63,632 bases of DNA. Origin: Cohnella lubricantis (GTDB taxonomy: Bacteria > Bacillota > Bacilli > Paenibacillales > Paenibacillaceae). The stretch spans positions 1 through 63,632 of the forward strand of contig NZ_JACJVN010000014.1 in assembly GCF_014212015.1 (NCBI RefSeq). The letters run 5' to 3'. Within the stretch, counting starts at the first letter, position 1. Every line of letters starts with the position of its first letter. A program made the position numbers and the translations under genes. Positions 24,712 through 33,112 of this stretch are shown one piece after another. The notes below the pieces were generated by a model, which was not told where the DNA came from, searched no databases, and worked only from the letters and a program-made list of their open reading frames with translations.

Positions 24712-25824
24712 TTAGCTCTCGCCGACGGCCTCCTCGCCGGCGCTCTTCCGCGGGAGCAGCCGCTTGAACGCGAGCCTCAGCAGCGGAGGGACGACGAAGA
24801 AGATGAACCAGAGCCGGAAGATCTGATAGCAGCTGACGATCGCGAGATCGGCGTGGACTTCTCGGGCCATGAGGGCCATCTGGTCCATGCCGCCCGGCGC
24901 CATGCTGAGGAATGCCGTCGCGGGGGAGACGCTCCCGTGCAGCTGCGTGAGCAGCGCGCTTAGGCCGAGCGAGCCGCCGATCAGCACGAGGCCGCTCATG
25001 ATTGTAAGCACGATCGTCCGCGTCTTGTTCTCCAGCCGCTCAGGCCGGAGGAGCAAGCCGACGTATGTGCCGATAAGCAGCTGCGAAGCGTCCAGTATGC
25101 CGGTCGGCAGCGCCGGTCCGTGTACGCCGGACAGGAAGAGCGCCGCGGTGGCGATCATCGGCCCGAGCAGGAACGCGGACGGGAACTTGATCTTCTGGGC
25201 CAGCAGGGCGACGGCGACGCAGACCGCGGCGAACAGCAGAATGTCCGGGAACAGGCCGCTCCACGCAGCGCCGGCGCCTGAGCTGGCGGCAGCCGCTGCG
25301 GTGTCCGCTTGATGGGTGCCGCCGAAGACCGGGCTGAAGATGAGCATCGGCACGCAGAAGATAATCATGAGCAGACGTGACACCTGCAGGAACGTCATGA
25401 CCGTGACGTTGATGCCCGGCGTCTCCCCGGCCAGCAGAATCATTTGCGACAAGCCGCCGGGAATGCAGCCCATCAGCACGGTCGGATAAGACTGGCCGGA
25501 CAGCTTGGCGACGCCTAACGCGATCAAGGCGCAGAACAGCAGCAGGAGCACGTTCATCAGCAGCATCGTCGGCAGCTGATGGCCCATCTCCCGCAGCGTC
25601 TCCATCGTGAACGCCGAGCCCATCGCGTAGCCGATGGCGATCATCGCCGAATTGCGCAGCCAACCCGGCCACAGCGGCCGGATCTTCGCCTTGGCCATCA
25701 GCCGGGAGCCGATCAGCGTGAACAGCATTGGGCCGAGCAGCCAAGGAAGCGGCGAGCGGATCAGCGTGAACAAGAATCCCCCCGCCAAGGATATGGCGAG
25801 GGTGATGAGGAAGCGGCGGATCAC
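24712..25824 (-). CDS. AbrB-family (duplicated) membrane protein
   Basis: 370 residues with about ten transmembrane helices arranged as an internal duplication: PLPWLLGPM and GCIPGGLSQM in the first half, FLLGPMI and MAPGGMDQM in the second. This is the AbrB/ammonia-monooxygenase-like membrane family (unrelated to the AbrB transition-state regulator); function unknown, probably transport. Its start overlaps the stop of the upstream MBL hydrolase by 4 bp (ATGA), so they are co-translated. Confidence 0.82.
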   Translation of the reverse strand: MIRRFLITLAISLAGGFLFTLIRSPLPWLLGPMLFTLIGSRLMAKAKIRPLWPGWLRNSAMIAIGYAMGSAFTMETLREMGHQLPTMLLMNVLLLLFCALIALGVAKLSGQSYPTVLMGCIPGGLSQMILLAGETPGINVTVMTFLQVSRLLMIIFCVPMLIFSPVFGGTHQADTAAAAASSGAGAAWSGLFPDILLFAAVCVAVALLAQKIKFPSAFLLGPMIATAALFLSGVHGPALPTGILDASQLLIGTYVGLLLRPERLENKTRTIVLTIMSGLVLIGGSLGLSALLTQLHGSVSPATAFLSMAPGGMDQMALMAREVHADLAIVSCYQIFRLWFIFFVVPPLLRLAFKRLLPRKSAGEEAVGES

Positions 25825-26543
25825 GATCGATCCGCCAGCTTGGCGATCTGTTCTTGGATGTGGCCTTGCACGAGGCCGCCGTGGTAGCAGATCACATTTT
25901 CAATATCATAGGCTTGGAACTTCTTCAGCGACTCCAGCGCTTGCTCCATGTTCGGCGTCACGGGCGGGTTCGGTCCCGACAGCTCGCCGTCCTTGGCCAC
26001 CATGGCGTCGCCGGTGATCAGCGTCTTGCTTGGCTGATGGTACAGGCTGACGTGTCCGGGCGTATGTCCCGGCGTGTGGATGACGACCAGGCCGCCGGCG
26101 ATCGGCAGCGTCTCGCCGTCCGCGAACGTGCGGTCCACGTTCGGACGCGACGGACGCAGGAAGGCCTGCTCGAACTGCTGGCGCGCGGCATCCGGCAGCT
26201 GCTGCAGGAACCCGGCCAGCCGCTCCGGCGTCATCTTGAGCATCGGCTCCGTGCCGTTGATGGCGCCTTCGTCGTCCGGATGCGCATAGACAGTCGGGGC
26301 TTCGGACGATTGGAAGTCCGGCAGTCCGCCGACGTGGTCAATATCCTGGTGCGTCAGCAGAATCGTCTTGAGCGGCAGATTACCGGCGCCGGCTTGCTTC
26401 GCCAGCTCCCGGATCGCCGGAGCGGAGCCGGGCATGCCCGTGTCGACGAGTGTCCAGGCGTCTTGATCGAGCAGAATGACCGGGTGAATCGTCATCGGTC
26501 CCAAGTTAAGGTCAAGCATGGCAATGTTGGCTGCAATTCGCAT
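25821..26543 (-). CDS. MBL-fold metallohydrolase
   Basis: 240 residues, metallo-beta-lactamase fold. Metal-binding residues: THQDIDH (here Asp takes the place of the second His, common in one MBL subgroup), HTPGHTPGH and GDAMV, with a late CYHGG. Such enzymes hydrolyse thioesters, lactones or similar; substrate unknown. It is co-translated with the AbrB-family membrane protein and divergent from a TetR regulator, which suggests a small regulated detoxification or uptake unit. Confidence 0.85.
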   Translation of the reverse strand: MRIAANIAMLDLNLGPMTIHPVILLDQDAWTLVDTGMPGSAPAIRELAKQAGAGNLPLKTILLTHQDIDHVGGLPDFQSSEAPTVYAHPDDEGAINGTEPMLKMTPERLAGFLQQLPDAARQQFEQAFLRPSRPNVDRTFADGETLPIAGGLVVIHTPGHTPGHVSLYHQPSKTLITGDAMVAKDGELSGPNPPVTPNMEQALESLKKFQAYDIENVICYHGGLVQGHIQEQIAKLADRS

Positions 26544-26658
26544 ATGAACGCCGAGCCCCCTGTCCCCGCGCAGCGGCTTGAGGAGAAGACTCGGCTTACC
26601 TCCTTTGTAGGCAAGAATAAATATCTTATGAATCAGCGAAAACCAATGAGTTCAATAT

Positions 26659-26674
26659 AAAACTTATGAGTTTT
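26659..26674. promoter_or_regulatory. Candidate TetR operator
   Basis: AAAACTTATGAGTTTT is an inverted repeat with 6-bp arms and 4-bp centre. ATGAGTT also occurs 21 bp upstream (26646), two helical turns away. The site is between the MBL gene and the divergent tetR. Confidence 0.5.
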
Positions 26675-26737
26675 CGTGTCAATGGGAAGCGTTGACGTTC
26701 CTCACATCTCGTGTCAAGATAGGGTGGGGTGATCGCG

Positions 26738-27622
26738 GTGGAAGACGCTAGAAAAAACAAAATACTGGACACGGCCATCGAACTGTTCCGCGCGAAGGGC
26801 TACAGCTCTGCATCCATGCAAGATATCGCGGAAGCCTGCGGCATGGCCAAGGCCAGCATCTATAAATTTTTTGCCTCGAAGGAAGAATTATTCACCGCGG
26901 CGTTCGTCGCCTGCCATCAGACGCTGCTCGACCGGGCGGCCGCATTGGAACGGGAAGAAGCATGGCTGAACCTGTCCCCGAAGGAGAAGCTGCGGCGCAA
27001 GGTTGAGATTCAACTAGAGTATACGGTCGCCAATCACTTGTTCATGATCGACTTCAAGGAGCTGCCGATCGCAACCAACGAGCACTTCATCGCCGCGTGG
27101 AAAAGGAAGAAGGCTGCGCTGCACGCTTGGCGCCGCGAGCTGCTGATCGAAGCCTACGGCGATCCGATCGAGCCCTATGTGTGGGATGTTGTCGCCATCT
27201 TCCGCGGCATTCACCTTGAATATTTGTCCTTCGTTCAGCAGAAGGTAATCGCCTTGCCGATGGCGGAGCTCGCCGCCTTCATCGTCGATCGGATGGACGC
27301 CGTCATCAGCGACATGATTAGGACGCAGCCGAAGCCGGTCATCGAGCCGTACAATGCGTTCTATAGCTATTTGAATCCGAGCGATGCGCCGGCGCGGGAG
27401 GAGACGGTGCGCCGGCTGGTCGATCTGATGGACAAGCGGATCGGGGAACTGGCGAAGCCGGAAGACACGAAGAAGGAGCTTCAGCAAGTTGCAGCGATGC
27501 TGAGAGCGGAATGCGAGCGCGTGCCTTCGAATACGACCTTGATTCGGGTGTTAACCGCCTATTTGGACGGAGTTCCCGAATTGCGGTCCTATGTTCGCCA
27601 GTTGTACAATCTCTTGTCGTGA
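26738..27622 (+). CDS. TetR family regulator
   Basis: 294 residues, long for TetR. The HTH lies at about 10-55 (GYSSASMQDIAEACGMAKAS, then IYKFFASKEELF). The ligand domain is extended by about 90 residues that end with a helical LRSYVRQLYNLLS. GTG 26738 is chosen because GGGGTGATC, complementary to the 16S 3' end, lies just upstream; GTG 26729 lies within that site. It is divergent from the MBL/AbrB-family unit and probably represses it and itself through the palindrome at 26659. Confidence 0.8.
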   Translation: MEDARKNKILDTAIELFRAKGYSSASMQDIAEACGMAKASIYKFFASKEELFTAAFVACHQTLLDRAAALEREEAWLNLSPKEKLRRKVEIQLEYTVANHLFMIDFKELPIATNEHFIAAWKRKKAALHAWRRELLIEAYGDPIEPYVWDVVAIFRGIHLEYLSFVQQKVIALPMAELAAFIVDRMDAVISDMIRTQPKPVIEPYNAFYSYLNPSDAPAREETVRRLVDLMDKRIGELAKPEDTKKELQQVAAMLRAECERVPSNTTLIRVLTAYLDGVPELRSYVRQLYNLLS

Positions 27623-27642
27623 GTGGCATAAGTTTAGAGATT

Positions 27643-27676
27643 AACGGGCTCCCGCAATTAGCGGAGAGCCCGTTGC
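27643..27676. terminator. Terminator between tetR and MFS gene
   Basis: AACGGGCTC pairs with GAGCCCGTT around a 14-base loop, between convergent genes. Confidence 0.65.
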
Positions 27677-27741
27677 TGTTGCTAGTGTTGTTGGCGCAAT
27701 TGCAGGCTCGCTATCATACCCGCGGGGCAGTCTCCGCCCGC

Positions 27742-29013
27742 TCAAGCATGGACTTGAGCGGCCGAACCGCCCTTCGGCGAGACGCGCATCGACAGCACGG
27801 CCGCGATGAAGCAGACGATGCCGGCGGCCATGAACGGCACGGTATAGGAGCCGAGGAATTGCCTCGTCAAGCCGGCGCTATAGGTGGCTGCGGACGCGCC
27901 GAGCTGGTGGAAGACGACGATCCAGCCGAAGATCATGCCGGCCCGCTGCTTGCCGAATTGCTGCGTAGCGAGCTTAACGGTAGGAGGGACGGTGGCGATC
28001 CAATCGAGCCCGTAGAAGACGCTGAACAGCGTCAGATTCAGCGGGCCTCCGCCGAGCGCGGTCGGCAGGTAGAGCAGCGACAATCCGCGAAGGCCGTAGT
28101 AGACGAAGAGCAGCTTGCGGCTGTCGAACCGGTCGGCCAACCAGCCGGAGAGCGTCGTGCCGACGAGATCGAAGACGCCCATCAGCGCCAGCAAGCTCGC
28201 CGCCGTCACTTCCGGGATGGCGTAATCGCCGCAGGCGGGAATGAGATGCGTGCCGATCAATCCGTTGGTCGAGAAGCCGCAGATAATGAACGAGACGGAC
28301 AGCAGCCAGAACGTCTTGTTCTTCGTGCCGGCGGCAAGCGCCTGCAGCGGAGCGAGGAAGATATTGCCCCGGAACGGCTCGGGCTTCGCGCGGTCGTCTG
28401 TTCCATAAGGAGCGGCGCCGATGTCATAGGGATGATTGCGCATGAGAAGGGCTACGAGGATCATCAGCAGCACGAGCGCGCCGACGGCGGTATAGACGGC
28501 ATTCCGCCAGCCGAATTCGACCGTAATCTTCGCCAGCAGCGGCAGGAACAGCAGCTGGCCGGTCGCGGCGCTGGCTGTGAGAATGCCGACGACAAGGCCT
28601 TTGTGCCGGACGAACCAATGGTTCGCGACCGTAACGCCGAGCACGTTCGCCATCATGCCGGTGCCGAACCCCGCGACGACGCCCCAGAGCAGATTGAATT
28701 GCCATAGCTCCGTCATCCACGGCGTGACCGACAGTCCCGCGGCGAGGACGGCGAGCGAGATGAGCGTCATGCGGCGGACGCCGAACCGTTCCAGCAGCGA
28801 CGCGGAGAAGGGCCCAACCATGCCGTAGAGGAAGATGCCGATCGAGAGCACGCCCGAGATGCCGCCGCGGCTCCAGCCGAATTCGTCCTCGAACGGCTCC
28901 ATGTAGAGGCTCGGCATCGAACGAATGCCGGCCGAGACGAGCAAGGTGAGGAAGGTGACGGCGATGACGACCCACCCGTAATACCATTTTCCGCGTGTGA
29001 CAGAAGATTTCAT
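27742..29013 (-). CDS. MFS transporter (OFA/MCT-like)
   Basis: 423 residues, 12 predicted membrane helices. The N-terminal WYYGWVVIAVTFL and FGWSRG motifs and a GWLADRFDSRK loop between helices 8 and 9 match the oxalate-formate/monocarboxylate-type MFS group. ATG 29013 has GGAGAG 9 nt upstream. The substrate is not readable. Its promoter carries TTAGTTG-6 nt-CAACTAA, related to a site before the adjacent marR, so both are likely controlled by that MarR protein. Confidence 0.82.
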   Translation of the reverse strand: MKSSVTRGKWYYGWVVIAVTFLTLLVSAGIRSMPSLYMEPFEDEFGWSRGGISGVLSIGIFLYGMVGPFSASLLERFGVRRMTLISLAVLAAGLSVTPWMTELWQFNLLWGVVAGFGTGMMANVLGVTVANHWFVRHKGLVVGILTASAATGQLLFLPLLAKITVEFGWRNAVYTAVGALVLLMILVALLMRNHPYDIGAAPYGTDDRAKPEPFRGNIFLAPLQALAAGTKNKTFWLLSVSFIICGFSTNGLIGTHLIPACGDYAIPEVTAASLLALMGVFDLVGTTLSGWLADRFDSRKLLFVYYGLRGLSLLYLPTALGGGPLNLTLFSVFYGLDWIATVPPTVKLATQQFGKQRAGMIFGWIVVFHQLGASAATYSAGLTRQFLGSYTVPFMAAGIVCFIAAVLSMRVSPKGGSAAQVHA

Positions 29014-29033
29014 GTTCCACTCTCCACAATATT

Positions 29034-29053
29034 TTAGTTGTACATGCAACTAA
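29034..29053 (-). promoter_or_regulatory. MarR-type operator before MFS gene
   Basis: TTAGTTGTACATGCAACTAA is a 20-bp inverted repeat with perfect 7-bp arms. It shares GTTGTACAT and CAA with the site at 29613 before marR. Confidence 0.6.
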
Positions 29054-29161
29054 TTGGCAAAGCGAATCCGCTCGATTCACTCCAAACTGAGCCGATGCCG
29101 GCCTGTGCGCTGTGCTGCGGATTCGTATGAATACAGTGCTGCTTGCTCAGCTGCTTTAGAA

Positions 29162-29590
29162 TCAATGCTTGCGTTCCAGCGCATCGCTCGATTCCTCTAG
29201 CAGGGTGGTCAGATGGTCCGCGGCGTCTTTTCCCAGAACAGCCTCGTAACGCTCTTGCAGACGGTTGGATGCTTCGCGGAACGTCTCGACCATATCCGCG
29301 CCTCTGTCCGTCGGATAGACGAGAACCGTCTTGCCCTGAACCCTTCGCTCGACCATCTGCTTCATCTCCAGCTTGTCGACGAATCGCGTCAGCGTAGAAG
29401 GGGCGATCGCCAGCTTCTCGGCGAGCTCCTTCTGGGAGATGCCCGGAGAGGAGGCGACGAGCCGAGTTAGATAGGCATACATCGGACTGAACCCAGTCGA
29501 TGCGAACTCTTCCTCAGCGATCTTAGTGATGAGGCGTCCCAATCGGTTCGTCGTGAAGAATAAGCAGTCGTGCAGGAAAGCTTCATCCAA
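29162..29590 (-). CDS. MarR family transcriptional regulator
   Basis: 142 residues with a MarR winged helix (ISQKELAEKLAIAPSTLTRF, wing GKTVLVYPTDRG). It starts with TTG at 29590, with GAAGGAGG 9 nt upstream. It lies upstream of the MFS gene in the same direction (149 bp apart). Shared operator-like sites before both genes support autoregulation and control of the transporter. Ligand unknown. Confidence 0.85.
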   Translation of the reverse strand: MDEAFLHDCLFFTTNRLGRLITKIAEEEFASTGFSPMYAYLTRLVASSPGISQKELAEKLAIAPSTLTRFVDKLEMKQMVERRVQGKTVLVYPTDRGADMVETFREASNRLQERYEAVLGKDAADHLTTLLEESSDALERKH

Positions 29591-29612
29591 GGCGGCTCGC
29601 CTCCTTCATTTA

Positions 29613-29630
29613 TTTTGTATGTACAACAAA
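29613..29630 (-). promoter_or_regulatory. MarR-type operator before marR
   Basis: On the minus strand TTTGTTGTACATACAAAA, an inverted repeat overlapping the marR promoter region. It shares the GTTGTACAT core with the 29034 site. Confidence 0.55.
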
Positions 29631-29709
29631 TATATAATCGGTGCTGCTGGATGTCAATTCCTTTTTTTGATGGTTGTGTGCCGCCTGCGTACGGACAATC
29701 CTCTGCAAT

Positions 29710-30515
29710 TAGCCGTTCTAACCGGCCGCAGCCCGGTTACACGCCCGCAGCGCGTGCGAAAGACTGCTGTAACCGGTCCAAGCCCGGTTACAGGCAGCGC
29801 ACCTGCGCCTTCGGCAGCTGTAACCGGCCGCAGCCCGGTTACACGCCCGCAGCGCGTGCGAAAGACTGCTGTAACCGGTCCAAGCCCGGTTACACGCAGC
29901 GCACCCGCGCCTTCGGCAGCTGTAACCGGCCGCAGCCCGGTTACACGCCCGCAGCGCGTGCGAAAGATCGCTGTAACCGGTCTAAGCCCGGTTACACGCA
30001 GCGCACCCGCGCCTTCGGCAGCTCTAACCGGCCGCAGCCCGGTTACACGCCCGCAGCGCGTGCGAAAGATCGCTGTAACCGGTCCAAGCCCGGTTACACG
30101 CAGCGCACCCGCGCCTTCGGCAGCTCTAACCGGCCGCAGCCCGGTTACACGCCCGCAGCGCGTGCGAAAGATCGCTGTAACCGGTCCAAGCCCGGTTACA
30201 TGCAGTGCACCCGCGCCTTCGGCAGCTCTAACCGGCCGCAGCCCGGTTACACGCAGCGCACCCGCGCCTTCGGCAGCTGTAACCGGCCGCAGCCCGGTTA
30301 CACGCCCGCAGCGCGTGCGAAAGACTGCTGTAACCGGTCCAAGCCCGGTTACACGCAGCACCCCCGCGCCTTCGGCAGCTGTAACCGGTCGCAGCCCGGT
30401 TACACGCCCGCAGCGCGTGCGAAAGATCGCTGTAACCGGTCCAAGCCCTGTTACAGGCAGCGCACCCGCGCCTTCGGCAGCTCTAACCGGTCCAAGCCCG
30501 GTTACACGCAGCCCA
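29710..30515. repeat. Array of 16 palindromes at exact 51-bp period
   Basis: TGTAACCGG-7 nt-CCGGTTACA occurs 16 times; TAACCGG starts at 29719 and every 51 bp to 30484 without a single indel. Two centre types (CCGCAGC and YCCAAGC) and two 26-bp spacer types alternate, giving a 102-bp super-period that slips once at 30229. Long open frames in the array arise because 51 is a multiple of three; none has a ribosome binding site. The array fills most of the 1011-bp gap between marR and a YjbR-family gene. Confidence 0.92.
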
Positions 30516-30601
30516 AGCTTACCTAATCCGCGCTTCACCCCATTTACCAAGCTGTCCTCACTCGCCAAACCCGCCAGTCCATTCGCCGCCATGCAGCCTT
30601 G

Positions 30602-30982
30602 TCAATCCGCCAAGCCGCTAAGCTTCAGCGTGCCGATCTTCTCCCGCTCGGACTTGGTCATCTTGGCGACGACCAGGCGCAGCGACTCCTCGAGCATCTG
30701 GACGATGACCTCGTCCGGCACGGTTCCGTTCAGCATCACGGTGTTCCAGTGTTTCTTGTTCATATGATAGCCAGGCAAGACGCCGCCGGGATATGTATCT
30801 CGCAGCAGCCATGCTTCCTCCGGCGACGTCTTCAGGTTCACGCTCTCCGCTTCGCCTGCGCCGCCGAGCAGCGCGAACATTTTGTCCCCGACGTACAGCA
30901 CCGGCATATTCGGATCGAACGGATAACGCAGGCTCGTTCCCGGATATTGAAGTCCTAATTCGATTAGACGCTGATGGTTCAT
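30602..30982 (-). CDS. MmcQ/YjbR family protein
   Basis: 126 residues. This small alpha-beta fold is typical of MmcQ/YjbR proteins, which have a CyaY-like DNA-binding-type fold; the hallmark segments MFALLGG, VNLKTSPEEA and HMNKKHWNTVML are all visible. Function is not known. ATG 30982 has AGGAGGGGAGGATC upstream. Single gene. Confidence 0.85.
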   Translation of the reverse strand: MNHQRLIELGLQYPGTSLRYPFDPNMPVLYVGDKMFALLGGAGEAESVNLKTSPEEAWLLRDTYPGGVLPGYHMNKKHWNTVMLNGTVPDEVIVQMLEESLRLVVAKMTKSEREKIGTLKLSGLAD

Positions 30983-31084
30983 AACGCGATCCTCCCCTCC
31001 TGATATCGAGGCGAACGAACAGTCTCTCGATGATATCTTACCTGATTCTACCATATCCTACTGTCACAAATCGTTGACGATTCG

Positions 31085-31127
31085 TGTGACTGTAATCACA
31101 AGGCGGCTTGCGGGGAAGTCTTATACT
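31085..31127 (+). promoter_or_regulatory. Crp/Fnr-type site and promoter of hmp
   Basis: TGTGACTGTAATCACA at 31085-31100 is a perfect TGTGA-N6-TCACA palindrome. A -10 box TATACT lies at 31122-31127 with no recognisable -35. If transcription starts at about 31134, the palindrome centre is at -41.5, the class II activator position. A Crp/Fnr gene lies just beyond hmp. Confidence 0.75.
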
Positions 31128-31172
31128 TGGCTCGTGCGATATTAGCAGATTACGAAAGCGAGGATAATGACG

Positions 31173-32402
31173 ATGCTTAGACAAGAGACCATAGACATCA
31201 TCAAATCGACTGTACCGGTGCTAGAGGTGCATGGGACGGCTATTACGAAGCACTTCTATCAGCGGATGTTTAAGCAGCACCCGGAGCTGCTGAATATTTT
31301 CAACCATGCGAATCAGAAGCAGGGCCGACAGCAGACCGCGCTGGCGAACGCCGTGCTGGCCGCGGCGCAGCATATCGATCGGCTCGGCGATATTCTTCCG
31401 GCGGTCCTCAAGATCGCCCACAAGCATCGCAGCCTCGGCATCAAGCCGGAGCATTATCCGATCGTCGGCGAGAACTTGCTGGCCTCGATCAAGGAAGTGC
31501 TCGGCGACGCGGCGACGGATGAGATTCTCGGTGCTTGGGCGGAAGCTTACGGCGTGATTGCGGATGCCTTCATCGGCGTCGAAGCGAATATGTATGCGGA
31601 GACTGAGCAGAAGACAGGCGGCTGGAAGGACTTCCGCAAGTTCCGCGTCGACCGGAAGGTGAAGGAGAGTGACGTGATCACGTCCTTCTACTTCGTGCCG
31701 GAAGACGGGGGAGCGATCGCGGATTTCGTGCCGGGCCAATATATCAGCCTGAAGCTGGAGATCCCCGGCGACGAATATACGCATATTCGCCAGTACAGCT
31801 TGTCTGATGCGCCTGGACAGCCGTATTACCGGATCTCCGTCAAGCGCGAAGGCGGCGATGCCAATCGTCCGGCCGGCAAGGTCAGCGTCTATCTGCACGA
31901 TCAGGTGAAGGAAGGCGATACCCTGTTGATCTCGGCGCCAGCCGGCGACTTCGTGCTGGACCGGGAGGACCCGCGTCCGGTCGTGCTCATCAGCGGAGGC
32001 GTCGGCCTGACGCCGATGGTCAGCATGCTGAACACACTGGCTGCAGAGAAGCCGGACCGCTCGATCACCTTCGTCCATGCGGCGCGTAACGGCCAAGTGC
32101 ATGCGATGAAGGAGCCTGTCGCGAAGCTCGCGGCTGCGAATCCGAACGTGAAGGCATACACGTGCTACAGCGCGCCGACAGAACAAGATACCGCTGCGCA
32201 TGCCTACGACAAGAAAGGCTACATCGATGCCGCTTGGCTGAAGCAGATCTTGCCGACGACGGACGCGGTGTTCTACTTCTGCGGGCCGGTGCCGTTCATG
32301 CAATGCATCAACGCGGAGCTCAAGGCGCTCGGCGTGCCGGATGCGGATATCCGCTATGAATTCTTCGGCCCGGCGGCCGTCTTGGAAGCGGCGGCGGTCT
32401 GA
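31173..32402 (+). CDS. hmp: Flavohemoglobin (nitric oxide dioxygenase)
   Basis: 409 residues. The N-terminal globin domain (1-140) has proximal heme His85 in KIAHKHRS. A ferredoxin-reductase domain follows with the FAD motif RQYSLSD and an NAD-binding ISGGVGLTPM. It converts NO plus O2 to nitrate using NAD(P)H. ATG 31173 is preferred over 31167 because GCGAGG is about 10 nt upstream. Its 3' end overlaps the convergent Crp/Fnr gene by 49 bp, and its promoter has a Crp/Fnr site at the activating position. Confidence 0.93.
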   Translation: MLRQETIDIIKSTVPVLEVHGTAITKHFYQRMFKQHPELLNIFNHANQKQGRQQTALANAVLAAAQHIDRLGDILPAVLKIAHKHRSLGIKPEHYPIVGENLLASIKEVLGDAATDEILGAWAEAYGVIADAFIGVEANMYAETEQKTGGWKDFRKFRVDRKVKESDVITSFYFVPEDGGAIADFVPGQYISLKLEIPGDEYTHIRQYSLSDAPGQPYYRISVKREGGDANRPAGKVSVYLHDQVKEGDTLLISAPAGDFVLDREDPRPVVLISGGVGLTPMVSMLNTLAAEKPDRSITFVHAARNGQVHAMKEPVAKLAAANPNVKAYTCYSAPTEQDTAAHAYDKKGYIDAAWLKQILPTTDAVFYFCGPVPFMQCINAELKALGVPDADIRYEFFGPAAVLEAAAV

Positions 32403-32890
32403 TTCCGAATCAGCCGGTTAACCGTCTCGCGGCGCAAGCCGATGAACTGTCCGATCTCGTCTTGCGTGAGCACCTCCGTAATGGAGGAGGGCGCGATGTA
32501 AGCATGGAACCATTCGTCGAACTTCCGGAGCTTGTCTGCCGGCGTCGCGGCGGTTAATTGGTCGATCCGCTGCTGCATCATCCGCAGCTTGTCCTGCAGC
32601 TTCTGCGCGATCATGCGGCACTTGGCCGCATCCTGCTCGAGGGAACGGTACCACGGCGCAGCAGGGAGCAGCTCCACCTCGCTGGTCATAAGCGCGACGG
32701 CGGTGCCGTGGCAGGGGCCTGGCGAGATGAGCGAGTGATGCGGAATGATCTCATCCGGCACGATGAGATTCATGAGGTGGAACGAGCCATCCTCCTGTGT
32801 GCGTACGATCTTGAGCAGGCCGCTCTTCAGATGATAGAGGGACCCGGCGTCCCCTTGGCGGAACAGAATTTCACCTTTATGCAGAATCAT
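32354..32890 (-). CDS. Crp/Fnr family regulator
   Basis: 178 residues from ATG 32890 (GGGGA 8 nt upstream). An N-terminal cyclic-nucleotide-type barrel (GEILFRQGDAGSLYHLKSG) and a C-terminal HTH (LTQDEIGQFIGLRRETVNRLIR). The N-terminus starts almost at the first beta strand, shorter than usual; an upstream ATG would add up to 35 residues. It lacks a Cys cluster for FNR-type Fe-S sensing. The gene converges on hmp and overlaps it, and is the obvious candidate for the site in the hmp promoter. The signal sensed is not evident. Confidence 0.82.
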   Translation of the reverse strand: MILHKGEILFRQGDAGSLYHLKSGLLKIVRTQEDGSFHLMNLIVPDEIIPHHSLISPGPCHGTAVALMTSEVELLPAAPWYRSLEQDAAKCRMIAQKLQDKLRMMQQRIDQLTAATPADKLRKFDEWFHAYIAPSSITEVLTQDEIGQFIGLRRETVNRLIRNQTAAASKTAAGPKNS

Positions 32891-33112
32891 GACAGCATTC
32901 CCCAATAGCATTAAGATCGCGAAGACTCGCCTGCGGGCGGGTCTTCGTTCTATGGCGTTTAAGCTTATTATGAGGCATCTCCGACCGCATGGCAAAAGGG
33001 AGGGCCGTTCTCAAGCGATACGGATACGCACACCAGACGGGGGAAAAGGTAACAGGGCAACGATCACGCTTCGGATCGTCCCATTTCTTCGTCAGGCAGG
33101 TGCCTTCGCTTA

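Noticed and set aside
29526-30767. Long open frames on both strands across the 51-bp array, reading as repetitive 17-residue peptides
   Set aside because: Because 51 is divisible by three, any stop-free unit stays open in several frames at once. There is no ribosome binding site, and palindrome conservation, not codon pattern, explains the sequence.
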